This document shows positions 20,769 to 33,234 of a DNA stretch of 64,000 bases, piece by piece (within the stretch, counting starts at the first letter, position 1; every line of letters begins with the position of its first letter). Origin of the DNA: Blastobasis lacticolella (lineage: Eukaryota > Arthropoda > Insecta > Lepidoptera > Blastobasidae); contig LR990039.1 of NCBI GenBank assembly GCA_905147135.1, positions 31,121,708-31,185,707 of the forward strand. Direction: 5' to 3'. The notes under the pieces were generated by a model. That model did no database searches and was not told the DNA's origin. It was given only the letters and a program-made list of their open reading frames with translations. The translations under genes were made by a program, and so were the position numbers.

Positions 20769-23700
20769 ATGGCTGCTTGGAATGTGGGTGACGGCGCCAT
20801 CACAGACGAAATTCTGGAAGCCCTCAACGACGAGGATGATTTTGAGGAGTCTGGGTCGGAGCCGCCACTCTATTCAGAGGACGAGGATGAGGTATGATAG
20901 CCTCACCTACCTACTTATATAGTTTTATGTGACAGAAATACAAAATTTTCTTTGTTCGAAAAGAAATTATTGAAATAATTTGTTTCCACAGGACTGAACA
21001 AAACTGGAATATTATTACGATAAGTAGAAAAATATTATAAAGGTGGAGGATTGACTATGGGGAGATTGTTGAATTTGGCCTTGATTGTTTTTTTTGTTGA
21101 TTGATTTCTGGTTACCTGTGTGTTTAAGCTTTTTATGTGTGGTGGTGGTCACTGATAGACTTTTAGAGCAGCATCTTCATGCATATTTATGTCAATCGCC
21201 TAAATTGTTGTATGTGTTTTATTACGATTTCATGTTGTTTTACATGTAGTGATTCTCATCGGTAATGCTCCGCTTGGGTTTCGTTTTAGAACAGACAATA
21301 TGCTAACATATTTGTTTTTCATAGGATGATTGGGAGCTTCCGATGTCCTTTCCGATATTCGAAAGGATATTGGAAGATATAATCGTGCCCGTGCGCCCGT
21401 ACGCCTCGCAGCCGTAAGTAAAAATAGTTATTGAATATTATTATAAATTTCAGTAATTTGTTAGTGAATTTTTTTTATTTCTTACAGTGAACATAACATC
21501 GTCATATTTGACGATGCCGGACGCGAGCTGATTGCTCCGGAGGACGACGCCCAGCCCGATGATCCGTAAGTAATACACGATTTTTGCAATTTACTAATAT
21601 TATAAAGAGGTAATATTTGTATGTTTGTGAGTTTTAGAGTTTGTATGTTGGGGGTAAACTCCGAAACTACTGAACCGGATTTAAAAATTCTTTTAAACAA
21701 CATTATTCCTGAGTGAGTGACGTAGGCTAATTTTTATTTCAGGAAAATAATAAGATCTCAAGATAGTTGATAGTTTACAAAAATACGAACTGCGGGCGGC
21801 TGAAAACAGCGGGGGACTGCTAGTACATTTGAAATGTTTTCTTGCAGGGAAGAAGGGCAGTTCATGGACCCTGATGCCCATGAACTGTTCGTACCGGTGG
21901 CTGCACCTGCGCAGCCAATGAGGCGGGGGTCAGTGGGGCAGCGGAGGGGGCTCGGGGTCGGCGTCCTCGCCGAGGCGGTCGGGACGGACGGGCACGAGGT
22001 CGGGTGAGTGGGAGGGGTGGAATAGGTGCGCATGCTGGAATAGCTGGTGCAGACGCCACCCGATGGCAGCGAGGTGACCGATTGCGTGAGGTATGCCTAT
22101 CTGACGATGACGTGCCAGAAGAATTGAGGCGATTGGTAATGAATGTCATGGATGGAAGGCGTGCTAGGGAAAGGAATGCCACTAGGAGACAGAATGCATG
22201 ACGGGTGGCTATGGAAGAGGATGGAAATGATGCAGAGTTCCTTGATGCCGTTGAAGGCGAGGACCAATTTGCAGGGGAGTTTAACTGGCGCCCCATGGAG
22301 TTCTTCGAAGGGCAAAGGGAGGTTTTTGTGCCCGATCAAACTGGTCCTCTCCTCAACCTAACCAATCCCTATGATGCCTTTCGTTCCTTCTGGGACGATG
22401 GTATCCTGTCTCATGTGGTGGAGGAAACTAATCGATATGCCCACCAAATTGGTGAGCGGTCGGCTAGTTTCCTTCAGCAATGGTACGATACCAACGTCTC
22501 AGAAATTCTAATCCTGTTCTCCTTTTATATGATGTTAGGTATCGTTAAGATGCCTAGCATCAATTCCTGTTTCACACTTAATCCTCTTCTCAAAACAGAG
22601 GTATTCCGGACGATGTTCACACAAAAGCGTTTCTGGAATTTGCACAGAGCGCTTCATTTCGTAGACAACACCACGCGCACTCCGCAATCTGATGGACTAT
22701 TTTGTTTCGGCCCCATACTTGGCCACCTAAACGCAAAATTTAAGGAAAACTATGTACCACAGCAAAACGTTAGCATCGACGAATCTCTGACCTTATGGAA
22801 AGGGGTTCTGTCGTTCAAACAATACATAAAATCGAAGGCGGCCAAGTTCGGTATTAAAACATTTGAACTCTGCGAATCGGCAACAGGGTGGGTATCTATG
22901 GTCATTTTTTGTCTTCACGGGGAAAAACAGTGAAGGTGACTCCACTATGCCTGTGAGTACTCAAACAGTCTTAAGACTGATATCCCCGCTTCTAAATAAA
23001 GGCTATACGTTATTCATGGACAATTGGTTCAATTCTCCTGCACTCGCGCGATATTTAAAAGCTAATAGAACGGATTGCGTTGGGACGCTGAGATCATCGC
23101 GACAAGGGGTGCCGACATTAGTTTCTTTGGCTAAATTGCGGGAAGGTGAATATTTGGCGCGTAATTCGGGGGATGTAACTGTGTTGGCATTTCAGGACAA
23201 AAAGAAAATAGTTGGCATATCAACATACCATGGCTCTGAACTCGGGCAGACTGTGACGAAACCTCGTAAGCCGTCTGTATGGAAGCCTCAACTGGTCCTT
23301 GATTATAACATCGGTATGGGAGGGGTAGACCGAAAGGACCAAATGCTCGAACCCTATGAACTGGAGAGGAAGCGCTGTGCAAAATGGTATATGAAGTTGT
23401 TCAAGCGTCTCTTGAACGCTTCTATCCTAAATGTACGAATAGTGCATGATGCTTCGCGGCGGCGACTTGACTACCCTGATGACCGACAGATGGACCACGT
23501 AGTATTTCGCCTCAACCTTATCCAACATATTCTGGAAAAGCATCTTGCCTTAGTCCCTGCTTCAAACCGGAATATCATTATAAGACCGTCAAACGTCTTT
23601 AGCTCGTCTCGGCTAACTGGCCGGAATCATTGGGTTGCTCACATACCTCAATCAGCTGCAGGAGGACCTTCCCGGAATAAACGCTTGACATGTTTGTGGT

Positions 23701-23813
23701 GCTCTAAACGGTACCGTACCAGAAGTATTACTTCCTGGCGATGTAAGACATGTGATGTAGCCCTTTGTGTACCGGACTGTTTTAAGATTCGGCTATTACT
23801 GAATGAACATTAA
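20769..23813 (+). pseudogene. piggyBac transposase gene, copy 3 (best preserved)
   Basis: Exons 20,769-20,891 (phase 0), 21,325-21,413, 21,488-21,565, then from 21,848, all with canonical GT..AG. The N-terminus is strongly acidic (DEDDFEESGSEPP; YSEDEDE), as usual for piggyBac proteins. The reading path is broken around 22,005 (TGA) and by TGA at ~22,199, then open from 22,205. The transposase core in 22,205-22,933 carries Asp192 of that ORF (SIDESLTLWKG). After a T6-run frameshift near 22,907, the frame 22,863-23,813 carries LFMDNWFNSPAL (Asp53), GMGGVDRKDQM (Asp156) and the Cys-rich end. All three catalytic aspartates survive. Introns plus absence of recognisable terminal repeats leave open whether this was a transposon or a piggyBac-derived host gene before decay. 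Confidence 0.88.
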
Positions 23814-23986
23814 AACGTATGACATGTTTATTTTGCTCCAATTTTCTGTAACATTTACCATACCTATCTAACCAAAATCCATACGTCATCGTGTCCCTGT
23901 CAAGTGCGGATGTGTTTTGACTTTATAAATTTATATTTAATATAAATATTTAAAAGTTTGTGCTATAGTCACAGAGTAATGTTAGT

Positions 23987-24464
23987 ATGGATGAAATACG
24001 TTCTGATAATGATGGTAATAATAGCTTAAGTGAAAATGTGCTTAGTGACGGAGATGTGCTTTTAAATTGTGGACAAGCCTTTCCAAGCAGCCGGTCTGTT
24101 AGTAGCACAAATATGCGTAAAAGAAAGTTTGGACAGATCGCAAAACGAGGATGATGAATTTTCTAGTGATGGGTATGAGACTGTAGTTAATAAAAAGAAA
24201 AGTAAGAAGCTGAAAAAGCGTGCGAATATTGATACAAGGCCATTTGACAACTCATCTGACAAAGAGTCGCCATTACTTTCAAAGGTGTCAAGAAATGTCA
24301 TGGTGGAGCCATCGAAAAATATGCTGACAAGCGATATTGACAATTCCGCATAAGAGATTTATTACGAGGTTAGTGTGTTCTCTACGAAAGAGTTGCCGAA
24401 ACCTATGGCATTCGCTCGACTTTTAAAATCAAGTATCAACAGATCCTTATTACAAAAAATATAA
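23987..24464 (+). pseudogene. LINE ORF1-like N-terminal fragment, copy 4
   Basis: Same as in copies 1-3. The second frame (24,069-24,353) is open to the shared TAA, and the fragment ends immediately before the PA-like ATG at 24,465. Confidence 0.5.
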
Positions 24465-26700
24465 ATGGACAAATTCAACAAGATAATACACGAAGGTGGT
24501 CTATATGACTTTAGAGTAATAAAGGAAATGGGTGAAAGGCACCGAAAATGGCATAAGATGAGTTGGAGAGAGAGAGAGAGTTACTCCTATTACATATACA
24601 CTTGTGCATACTCATGTGCAACAAAGAGCTGATGGCTAAGAAGAGAAAAAGAGAGGAGAGCAAGAAGATCGAATATGACGGACCCGGACCAAGTAAAGTC
24701 AGCCGGTCAGAGACCCAAACTGCTGAAGGGCCTTTTACAAAAGAAGAGGGGCAAGACGACAACCAATCAACATCAGGGGCAACCAGTTCCTACGAATCAG
24801 ACTGGTCAAGAGAGGAGGATTTGCTCATAGAACTTACTGCCATGGAATCAAATAAAGATTATAGGTTCAGTATGTTAAACTATATGCCCTTGGTTGAGAT
24901 AACGACAAATCATGTGTCCCAAGAATGGAAGATAGAGTCCCCGACCAAGATATGGGATATAGTGGATAAGAAAAATAAAAAATTCATAATGATAAGATAT
25001 GCAGGAAACAAGAATAGAGCATTAGAGAGATATTACCAAGCGAGAGCGGAAGTTCCTGACAACTGTGGCTTATATCTAATAAGGTGGGAAGACACAAAAG
25101 GGGAATGGGTGGATCTACCCAACATGCATGCCAAAGGAGAAGAAAAGGTAAGGAGATTTCTGTTGAAAAGGAAGATAGTGTTGGAATCTATGGGGATCAA
25201 CACAGAGTTCTTTAAATTAGAAGAAGGAAGAATACAAGGTCTCTTTCCAAGCCCATGGATAGATTCATGTGTTGATAAATGGATGGAGGATCTTCTGAAG
25301 GACCAATTTGAACAGTGGTCAATGGAGGAATTGTATGTGAAAGAGCAGGCACCTAAAACCATAACTGCTAAAGCCCTTTTAGAAAATTTAGACAAGCTCA
25401 AAGAAAGTAAAGACAGATGTGAAAGGTTATTTTATAAGGGAAAAATAATCCCAGAACATTTCGTACAAAACATACATATTGAAGAAAGAGAAGATTCTTC
25501 ATGCATCGACAGAGTAGTAAGTTGTTTGAAGGAACAACTAGAGAGTCTTTAGGACATAAGAGAAGAGAACATGCATGACAGGAGCAATTTGCACTCAGAT
25601 ATATTGCCCAATTTGTTAAAAGCCTGGGATAGCTCAAGTAAATCTACCTTTAATTTTATAAATAATATGAATTGCCCAGGACATAAGAGGATCGAATCTG
25701 CCCTGGGAATAGGAGAGAAAAAGAGGACATATAAGGACTATACAAAAGATATGAAACAACCAGAGAGTGTAGGAATAAGGAAATGCAGATACCCAGAGTG
25801 GTATGAAGAAGTTGTATGTGGACTTGAGGAAAAACATGACATGTATCTGACCCACATTGAGTGATTGAGTGATTTGATGAACACACCTCCCACAGACAAT
25901 CACCCAATTGCTATAATTGTAGAGAATTCAGTATCAGATATGACAAAAATGATACTACAGTCTAAGGCAGCGCTGATGATATCTAAAATGATAAACTTGT
26001 ATTCAAGGTTGGGTGGGGCTTATGGCCATAGGGTCACTGAGACAAACAAAGACAAGAGAAATATAGCTATCTTCCCAATAATATCTCATGTCTCTAAATG
26101 ATGGTGAAAACTCAAAGAGCAGTGAACGCCTCAGGTTGTGTTCTGGATTTGTGGTCCGTGCTCCGGGCTCATCACTGTAGAAATTATGAAGAGAACGGAT
26201 GTCTCTGAAGCGTTTTGCTCTGAGTTAAAAGGAACTCTTGTTTATGTATGTAAGAACATTTTGATAGTTGTCAGACAGAACTCAGTGATGAAAGAAGACA
26301 GTGCTTATAACACTTTTGTGTCCAACATAGAGTTGTACCGATAAACATGCTGGGGAGCATGACATTAGAAAATCCTGATGTGTCTCAATCTGAAAACATG
26401 ATTGGATATATAGCAGATATTACTAGTAGGGGCCAAGATTGGTTTTTGAGCAGATATGTTGAAGGCCTTTGCTTTGCACTACTTGGCAACTCCAGGGATG
26501 AGGGATATTTTGCTCACATTCGAAAGCTATTCATGGTCATCTTCACATGGAGAATAGGCAAGTCTTCCGCAAGTTTCGATATCCCAAAGTTTTGTGAGAA
26601 AACCAATGAGTGCCTTCTGGACAATCCAGTTTCGATGCATTTCCATCTCACACTCTTGGATTTATTAGAATTGTACTGTGAGAAGCAAAGAAAAGCATAG
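24465..26700 (+). pseudogene. Endogenous orthomyxovirus PA-like polymerase subunit, copy 4
   Basis: The ATG frame from 24,465 is thrown out by one extra GA unit in a (GA)n run near 24,567-24,580; the remaining N-terminal part reads from 24,563 to the shared TAG at 25,552. Segments 25,571-25,864 and 25,865-26,101 follow in frame behind the shared TGA. A private ~38-bp deletion near 26,160 removes the region that reads RAPSH in the other copies. The last segment, 26,347-26,700, is full length. The 3' end and ~150 bp beyond it match the other copies until 26,850. Confidence 0.78.
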
Positions 26701-26850
26701 GTTTTGCACTTGTCTTTCTTGAAGTTTTATTTTGTTGAGAAAAATAACAGTTAAAAGAAGCGTATGTTAAAAACATTTTGCGTATCGTAAGATAGTCTCC
26801 TTATAAAGTTTCCATCCGTTTTGGCTCTAATTCAGACTCGACCAATTTTG

Positions 26851-27183
26851 TTAATGATCCAAAATTTGGTGAGTTGGGTTTCCGCTGTCAGATGACTAAT
26901 GGGGGTGATGTGGTTTTGTCGTATGGTATTTTACGTAAGTAAGTAATATGTAAGATTTTAGAATGTGATGTCAATATTATGTCGGTGAAACCACGGAGCT
27001 TCACGGAAGGATCGCTTTCGAAATGCCCACATATGAGGTAGCCTTGGCGTCCGTGACATCGCAGATAAGCTGCAAGAGTGCCACTTTCGATGGTAAGGCC
27101 ATGGCTTGCGCAGACCAGCAAGTTATGTGGGGAACAAGTGTCTGACCATGCCGCCCCTGCCGGGCACGGGAAGGAGAGTGTAA
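26851..27183. other. Unassigned sequence at the right edge of the array
   Basis: The array stops after CCAATTTTG and unrelated sequence begins with TTAATGATCC. No gene is recognised. A minus-strand frame at 26,888-27,121 has no recognisable domain. Confidence 0.5.
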
Positions 27184-27300
27184 CCCAAGAAGCGTTGGTT
27201 TGACGTAGTCAAGACTGATATGCGTGCCAATAAGCTCACCACTAAGGATGCCAAAGACCGAGCGAGTAGGCCAAGAGTAGCAGGAAGGCGGACCCTGGGT
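27184..27300 (+). pseudogene. RTE-type LINE C-terminal relic
   Basis: The + strand reads KKRWFDVVKTDMRANKLTTK followed by DAKDRA, typical of the very C-terminus of RTE-clade LINE proteins in insects. Only about 35 codons are recognisable. Confidence 0.55.
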
Positions 27301-28239
27301 CCTATGTTACTTGAATTACAATATTGTTGTTTTATTTTAAAATAATACTTAGGTATTATCTGTCAGACATAATATGGTTTCCTGGTGGTCTGAGGGATCG
27401 CCAAATTTAGAGGTTTTCTGGTGGATTACGATACCACAATTTGTGGATTCGTTAAATAAAGTTGGCAACTTTGAGGCCAGCCTGTCGACGACCTCGGCCA
27501 CCATGGCCTGTCGTGCAGCAAGAGAGTCGGTCACTTTCCGCGACATACGGATATTAATGACGTCATTCGCCAGGCCTTTTCCTCCGCTGCAATGGTAAAC
27601 CCGCGGTGCAGGAACCGAATAATTTCGCTCGCGACTATAATGAAATGCAACTTCCATCAATAATGACGTATTTTTTTTTCCTGCGCACCTTTTACGTCAA
27701 TACGTCGTCATCTCAAACTCGCGCAAATGTTTACTTTAAATCCATGTTACGGGCGGGTATAGGCGGGTAACCACTGTAGGGTCTTGCCCTGATGAATGGT
27801 GTACTTACAGTTATTAGGATTTCTTTTCAAACAACTGTTCAGGTTCTTAAACCTTTATTTTCAATTTGAATGTAATTTTCAGTTTTATTCCCTTGGATTT
27901 GGCCCTTCAGGCTTTAATGACTCACCAATCCATTATATTATGTTCTGAAAAAGAGAGGAAACTATGTTTTTTTCGTAGCGACCATTACTCCTACATGGAC
28001 AAAGAATCATGTATTCCTTGACGTACCTTTTTGTTTTGTTAATTAATAACTTTTTGGCCTTGAATATATATTTTCTATTTTATTGTTAATAATAACTTGG
28101 CATAAATAGTGTTTTTAAGTTGTTGTGAAGTTGTCAAGCAGTGACGAACCATAGATCGATGCCATGATGGCGAAGATTTTATTTCTATTTGCTGCCCACG
28201 AAAAAAATTGGCTGTGATAAATTTGTAATCAAATGACGA
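27301..28239. other. No recognised gene
   Basis: AT-rich sequence with short open frames only. The 103-codon minus-strand frame at 27,349-27,660 has no domain I recognise. Confidence 0.5.
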
Positions 28240-28715
28240 CTGATGTCTGGGAAGTTTGGAAGTGAAAAGATTTTTCAACCAGTATTATTGCTCAGCAGAA
28301 GCTAGGTTGGCTATGAGTACTGGCCACCAAGACTTTATCTCCTTTTGTGGCAAATCGTTCTCGAACGTGTTTAAGTGCAGACCCGAGCCTTTGTTAGAGA
28401 GTACAGCTGAGAAGTGGGCAGACTTATCCCAGCCTTCGAACTAGCAGGTAGATCAGTATTATAACCCAAGGCTTGCTTTAACGAAATCCAAGTGAATTCA
28501 GTGATCCTGTCTGGACTAAGGTTATGTGGAGTAGACTCTTTTTGGAACTTTTGTGCTTTATCTAGACTATTTTTTAAATTCACTGTACGTAGCTAGTTTC
28601 CGGACTAAAAGAAATATAACCCATTACCCTGAATCTTTGTGTTTTCTTTTTTAACTCAACCTGGCACTGAAACTGAAACTGGCCTCCCACTGTACGTGGG
28701 ACAGTGTTACGTTAC
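28240..28715 (+). repeat. Dispersed repeat R, first copy
   Basis: Shares many segments in the same order with 34,225-34,880: a CAAGACTTTATCT.CTTTTGTG stretch, AAATCGTTCTCGAACG, GACCCGAGCCTT, then CCCGGAC/CTGGACTAAGGTTACGT-like and CATTACCCTGA.TCTTT segments, ending near GTTACGTTACA. Probably two old copies of one transposable element; family unknown. Confidence 0.55.
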
Positions 28716-31700
28716 ACCACAAAGGTACTCGTATGAGTACCATTATTGGGAACCACTGCATCAGCTTAATTCAGCAACAATCAACAAACAGGCAATTCAC
28801 GCATATTGCATTGCCTACGCCCCGTGGGAATGCATCAATTTACAAATGCGAACGATTTGTCGCTCCATTTTCGCTAAGCCTCTTTGATTGGAAACACTAC
28901 GCTTTTAATGCATCCTCAATCGAACGTTTGCGCTGCAAATATTATTTCCATTAGGTCTTCGCATGACAATTTATTACTATTGAAGATTGAAGCTTATCAC
29001 AAATATGAATAAAGGAATGCATTTTGTTTAGAATCCCGTTCCAGACCCTAATCTAGCGACTTACCATATTTATGTAATCCAAATCCGTTCATCCGTTAAA
29101 TAATGAAAAGAACAAACACACACAAACTTAATAGCACATCATTTAAAAATTACCCTTATATTACTTAATATAAATTACTTGTGAACACCAATTTTGATAA
29201 TACTAAAACTTCTAAGATTTAGGCTTACAAAACGGCCTTCGTCAAAATTTTAACATTCGGTTTATTAATAAATGAACGAGTCCGCAGTGATATTCTCTTC
29301 AGAAAACCTTCAAGATAAAGTATATTCCACTTGAATGAATACTTTATCAAGCTGCGGCGACGAGGTTAATATTAATGAAGTTGTAACAGGACTGTTTACA
29401 ATTGTTTCGCGTCTGACAGCAGCATGCCCGGGGGATCGTAGCCGGCAGCCAGCTACTGCAAACTTCACTTATCAAGAAGTGGCCAGAAGAAGTATGTACA
29501 TCTTGGCAGAGTTGTGGAATTTGCATGATTTTTATTGAAAAAAAGAAACCGTTAGTTTGTTAAGCATAAAAGTTACTTAAAAATAAAGGAATATGTAAAT
29601 TCGAAGGAAGGATTACACCTTAACAAGTAGGTTCCACTCTTTATATCAAAATGCAGCATAGTTACATTACTACATACGTGGGAAACAACCAAAACTAAAA
29701 CTGAAGTAAGATTCCCACTAATTTTGAAAATGATCAACAGATATAGGTTAATTTCGTTGGGAACGTACGTTAAATTTTAAATAACCATTCGATACTGCTA
29801 ATGGGTACATCTCCCAATGGGTAGGTGCAAACGGATATATTATGACATTTACGAATAACAGATGAGATGCAGATACCTACCCCGATTTCCGTGTGTATCG
29901 ACACAACATTCTAAACTACTACAATAAAATACCGAATAGCGAATTACAAGATTTATAGATCTGTATAAATTACTTAATAAGTTTATAAAAAATATTACAG
30001 TACATACATACACATAATGTTTGATTGTAAGCCAAGCCCTGGTGAAAACCAGGCTATCCTACCAGTTGTGATGGAGGATTAATTTTCTTAATTCATACCA
30101 GTTGTTATGGAGGAGCAATTTGGCTTCTATCGTGACTATGCTTTGGACCTTTTTTTTATACGGCTGTCATTGATCTTTACAAAACAAAGGGCTTGATATC
30201 ATCCTTTCATACCATCCATCCAAAAATTATTATCATTAATTTAATTCCTTTTATAATCAACTTATTGTTATCAGCTACGCTACGTCACCTTGCTACGGAC
30301 AATGCCTGTCCGGAGTTCGAACGAAACCTTCAATAATTTTGCAAACTTCTGACATTGCTACTTAATGCAATGTGCCGCAAACTTACCTAACGCGGTGACG
30401 GCGTCGCTGTTGTTGACACCCAAAGTGTCATTTTAAAAGGGCGACACTAAGTTCCGGTTTTGTTATGTGTCAGAATGGTCAGTTGATTGTCAGTAATTTT
30501 AAGCTTCCCCCAAATAAGGGCGACATGCGGGGGGTGGGGGGCAGTTGATTTGATCATTAGTGTAGTAAACACATTTAGCATTAGGTGCACTAAAAAATGT
30601 TCGACGAAGTGATCATTACCTTTACGAAAAGAACGGTATATGTAATATGAAAGAAAACGATTGAAAAAAGATGACACCCTGTTTTATTTAAGTGACAGAC
30701 GTTGGATTGTCTTAGAAATTAAATGGGAAAAGAAAATTACTGGTTAAAGAGAACAGGGTATATGGATAACCCCATTGTGGAAGGGAATCGGTTCATACAA
30801 GTTATAAAACGGCGACAGCTAACGAATATAAATTATAAAGAAATAGGATAAATTATAAAGAAATAGGATAGAACGCTAATCGAACAAAAAAGCCGGATTC
30901 AATTTCTATTAGTTTGGGGAATCGAAGTCACACTTAGACACACAAAAACAAATATACAGTAAAACCAACATAAAGTTAATCCAACCAATAAAAAATCAAA
31001 ACCCAGGTGGCCGATTAGATGTGACTTCCTGTCGATCAGGATGATCAGGACGCATAATCAGGATGAAACAAGCTGGGGGAGGCATAAGTCCAAAGTTGGA
31101 CGGAGAAATGCTGATGAAAAAAAAAAGAGATGACAATCAAAACCCGTAAAAACTAAAGGTAGACTTTATTTACTAAATTATGTCATTGCAATAATTTGGT
31201 GGCAAAAATTTACACTGAAAGTGTCACCTAACTGTCGCCCATAATACATAACCTACCCTGCAATTTTACTTTTTTCTGAATTTAACTCTTTATCGTGTTG
31301 AAACTATCATTTAGGAGCTCCCGCTGTACCTACAATAATTATAATTGGGTCAAAGCAACCTTAGTACCTACATTACTTTTGTGCAGCCAGTTAAAATAAT
31401 TTCAACTTTGCGTCGCGGCATTTCCGAGCTCGTCGCCAAGGGCATAAAGTCATTCAACGAACGAGCATTCCTTTCAAATACCCGTATGCCGGTGTGACGA
31501 AAAATAAACGAAATATTCGCAGTCTGCGGCTTTATTTGAAAACGAGTAAATGCGGAACTCGTTAGTGGCCGAGAATGAGGCTGACTGCCACCGAATCGGC
31601 GAGAGCTCTCCACGACATCTAGAAATTAAACCTCCCGCGGCATGACGAATTAACACAAGCGAGCTATTCTTTCGCAGTAAAACCTATTTACACATTTTAG

Positions 31701-32689
31701 CATTAAACTCTGAACGAAACTTGAATGAATGAAAGCATATTAAAGAATGAAAGCCTATGAGTATTGAATAGCCTTGCTTTCGCAAACGCATTCCAAGCTG
31801 CCAGCCGTATATAAATTTCTGTGGCAGTGTTTATTAATAAAAAAAAAGACATTTTTATTTATATTTCGCCTTCTCTAAATTTATAGTCGCATAATTCGGT
31901 ATTGTTTATTTGTACTTAGCTAAAAAGAAAGAATGAATGATATTAATTTCTCCGATAGAATATTTCCAAACCACCTTAATATTCTTGCAATTTCTCCATA
32001 TTACCAATAAATATGCTGTTGCATAAGCTGAGATTCTATGCAACCAAATTTATAGGTACAAATGAGTCTACTATTTGGAATGACCACTTCCACCACAAAT
32101 TAAATAATAACAACATGTGAAATAAGGAAAGGGCATGACGAATAGCTCCTTCCACACATCCACCGTGCTTACCATAAAAAAAATTAAATACTTTATATTT
32201 AGTCTCTACCCAAATCAAATTCCTTTACATAAAACATGTCTTTAACACATCTCAGGAACCGTCGGTCCTCGTTTACAATAGCTTAATTATCTCCTACAGT
32301 TTAATATCAAACACAAACATTCAATTTATTTTAACGGCTCTGTGAAGATAACGTGTATCCCAGTGCCCGACACAACATGTAGATAACATATACATTGAGC
32401 CTAACGAGCCACCGACAATGAGATCCGATTAAATCCCGTTTAATCCCGTCAAATGCAAATTGACACGAGTAAGTTCGCGCATTTCAGCATTGTTCTACTC
32501 GTATGTGGACATTCCCGAACAATAATATTAGACTATGTATAGGTAGTTCCAACAGTTCTAAATACAAATAATTAGACTATAGTAAGTACCAATTTAACAA
32601 ACAAACGGGTCGGACACATGTAGTATGTAGAGGTATTCGTTATATTAGATAACGGGTATAGTACTACCTACATCGTAGTGGCAAAAACA
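28716..32689. other. Four kilobases with no recognised gene
   Basis: AT-rich intergenic sequence. The only structure noted is a short direct duplication (AATTATAAAGAAATAGGATA twice, 30,826-30,868) and a pair of similar phrases (ACCAGTTGT.ATGGAGGA) near 30,060 and 30,098. Open frames are short and without domains. Confidence 0.5.
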
Positions 32690-32990
32690 GAAAGAGGGAT
32701 GTTGAGATGTTTCGGGAATGTAGAGCGATTGGATGAAAGAAGATTGACGAAAGAGATATATAGCGCAAATATGGAAAACCGGCCCGTAAGAGGACGACCC
32801 AGAAAAATATTCACTGATCAGATCAGTAATGTGCTCTAAAAAGCTGGGGTTCGAAGTGGTAAAAATAAAGGGGGATGTATGAAAAGAGTTGTGGATATAT
32901 GCGAGGCTAGGGAGTTGTGTCAGGACAGAACAAAGTGGCGGTCCATAGTCTCTGCCTACCCCACCTGTGGGACACAGGCTTGAGCTTTAT
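32690..32990 (+). pseudogene. LINE C-terminal fragment, lepidopteran type
   Basis: Reads CFGNVERLDERRLTKEIYSA, then RPVRGRPRKIFTDQISNVL with a stop, then in frame VDICEARELCQDRTKWRSIV and AYPTCGTQA. This is the conserved tail of a widespread lepidopteran LINE reverse transcriptase protein. It has one nonsense codon and no upstream RT domain here. Confidence 0.65.
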
Positions 32991-33234
32991 GTATGTAGGT
33001 ATTTGACAGGACGCCACGCGGTTTGCTTAGCAACGCCGTCGGGGTGCTGGGCAACCTCGACGTTTCAATGTGCGCGCAGCTCAAGAGATAAACAAACCTA
33101 AGCAAAATCAATGAAGCGCAGGCGATAAAACGTCAGTGAAATTTCATACGTATTCAAGTTCAACGTCATGTTACCGAACCGTCAATGAAAATGTTACGTT
33201 TAATGTTGAATACTTTGTTAAAATTAAGTAACAT

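Larger units (their letters stand above)
1..26850 (+). repeat. Tandem array of a ~6.9-kb LINE-ORF1/PA/piggyBac composite unit (3 copies plus a truncated fourth)
   Basis: The same sequence recurs head to tail beginning at 1, 5,850, 17,003 and 23,924, each copy opening with TATAAATTTATATTTAAT and almost identical by eye. The only uninterrupted full unit is copy 3 (17,003-23,923, 6,921 bp). Copy 1 is short because of a ~1.07-kb deletion in the transposase. Copy 2 is long (11,153 bp) because of an 873-bp piggyBac-type insertion and a ~3.4-kb LINE insertion, partly offset by a ~66-bp deletion. Copy 4 matches only to 26,850, after the PA remnant. The left edge lies outside the window, so the true copy number is unknown. 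Orientation is the same in all copies, pointing to unequal exchange or replication-based duplication rather than independent transposition. Confidence 0.95.

Noticed and set aside
1..26850. LTRs or piggyBac terminal repeats bounding the 6.9-kb unit
   Set aside because: I looked for direct LTR-like pairs and for TTAA-CCC ends at the inter-unit junctions and in the spacer; none seen. The junction is the same at each copy, so no unit start can be defined.
27349..27660. 103-codon minus-strand ORF as a gene
   Set aside because: No known motif, no splice or promoter context, and flanked by LINE relics.
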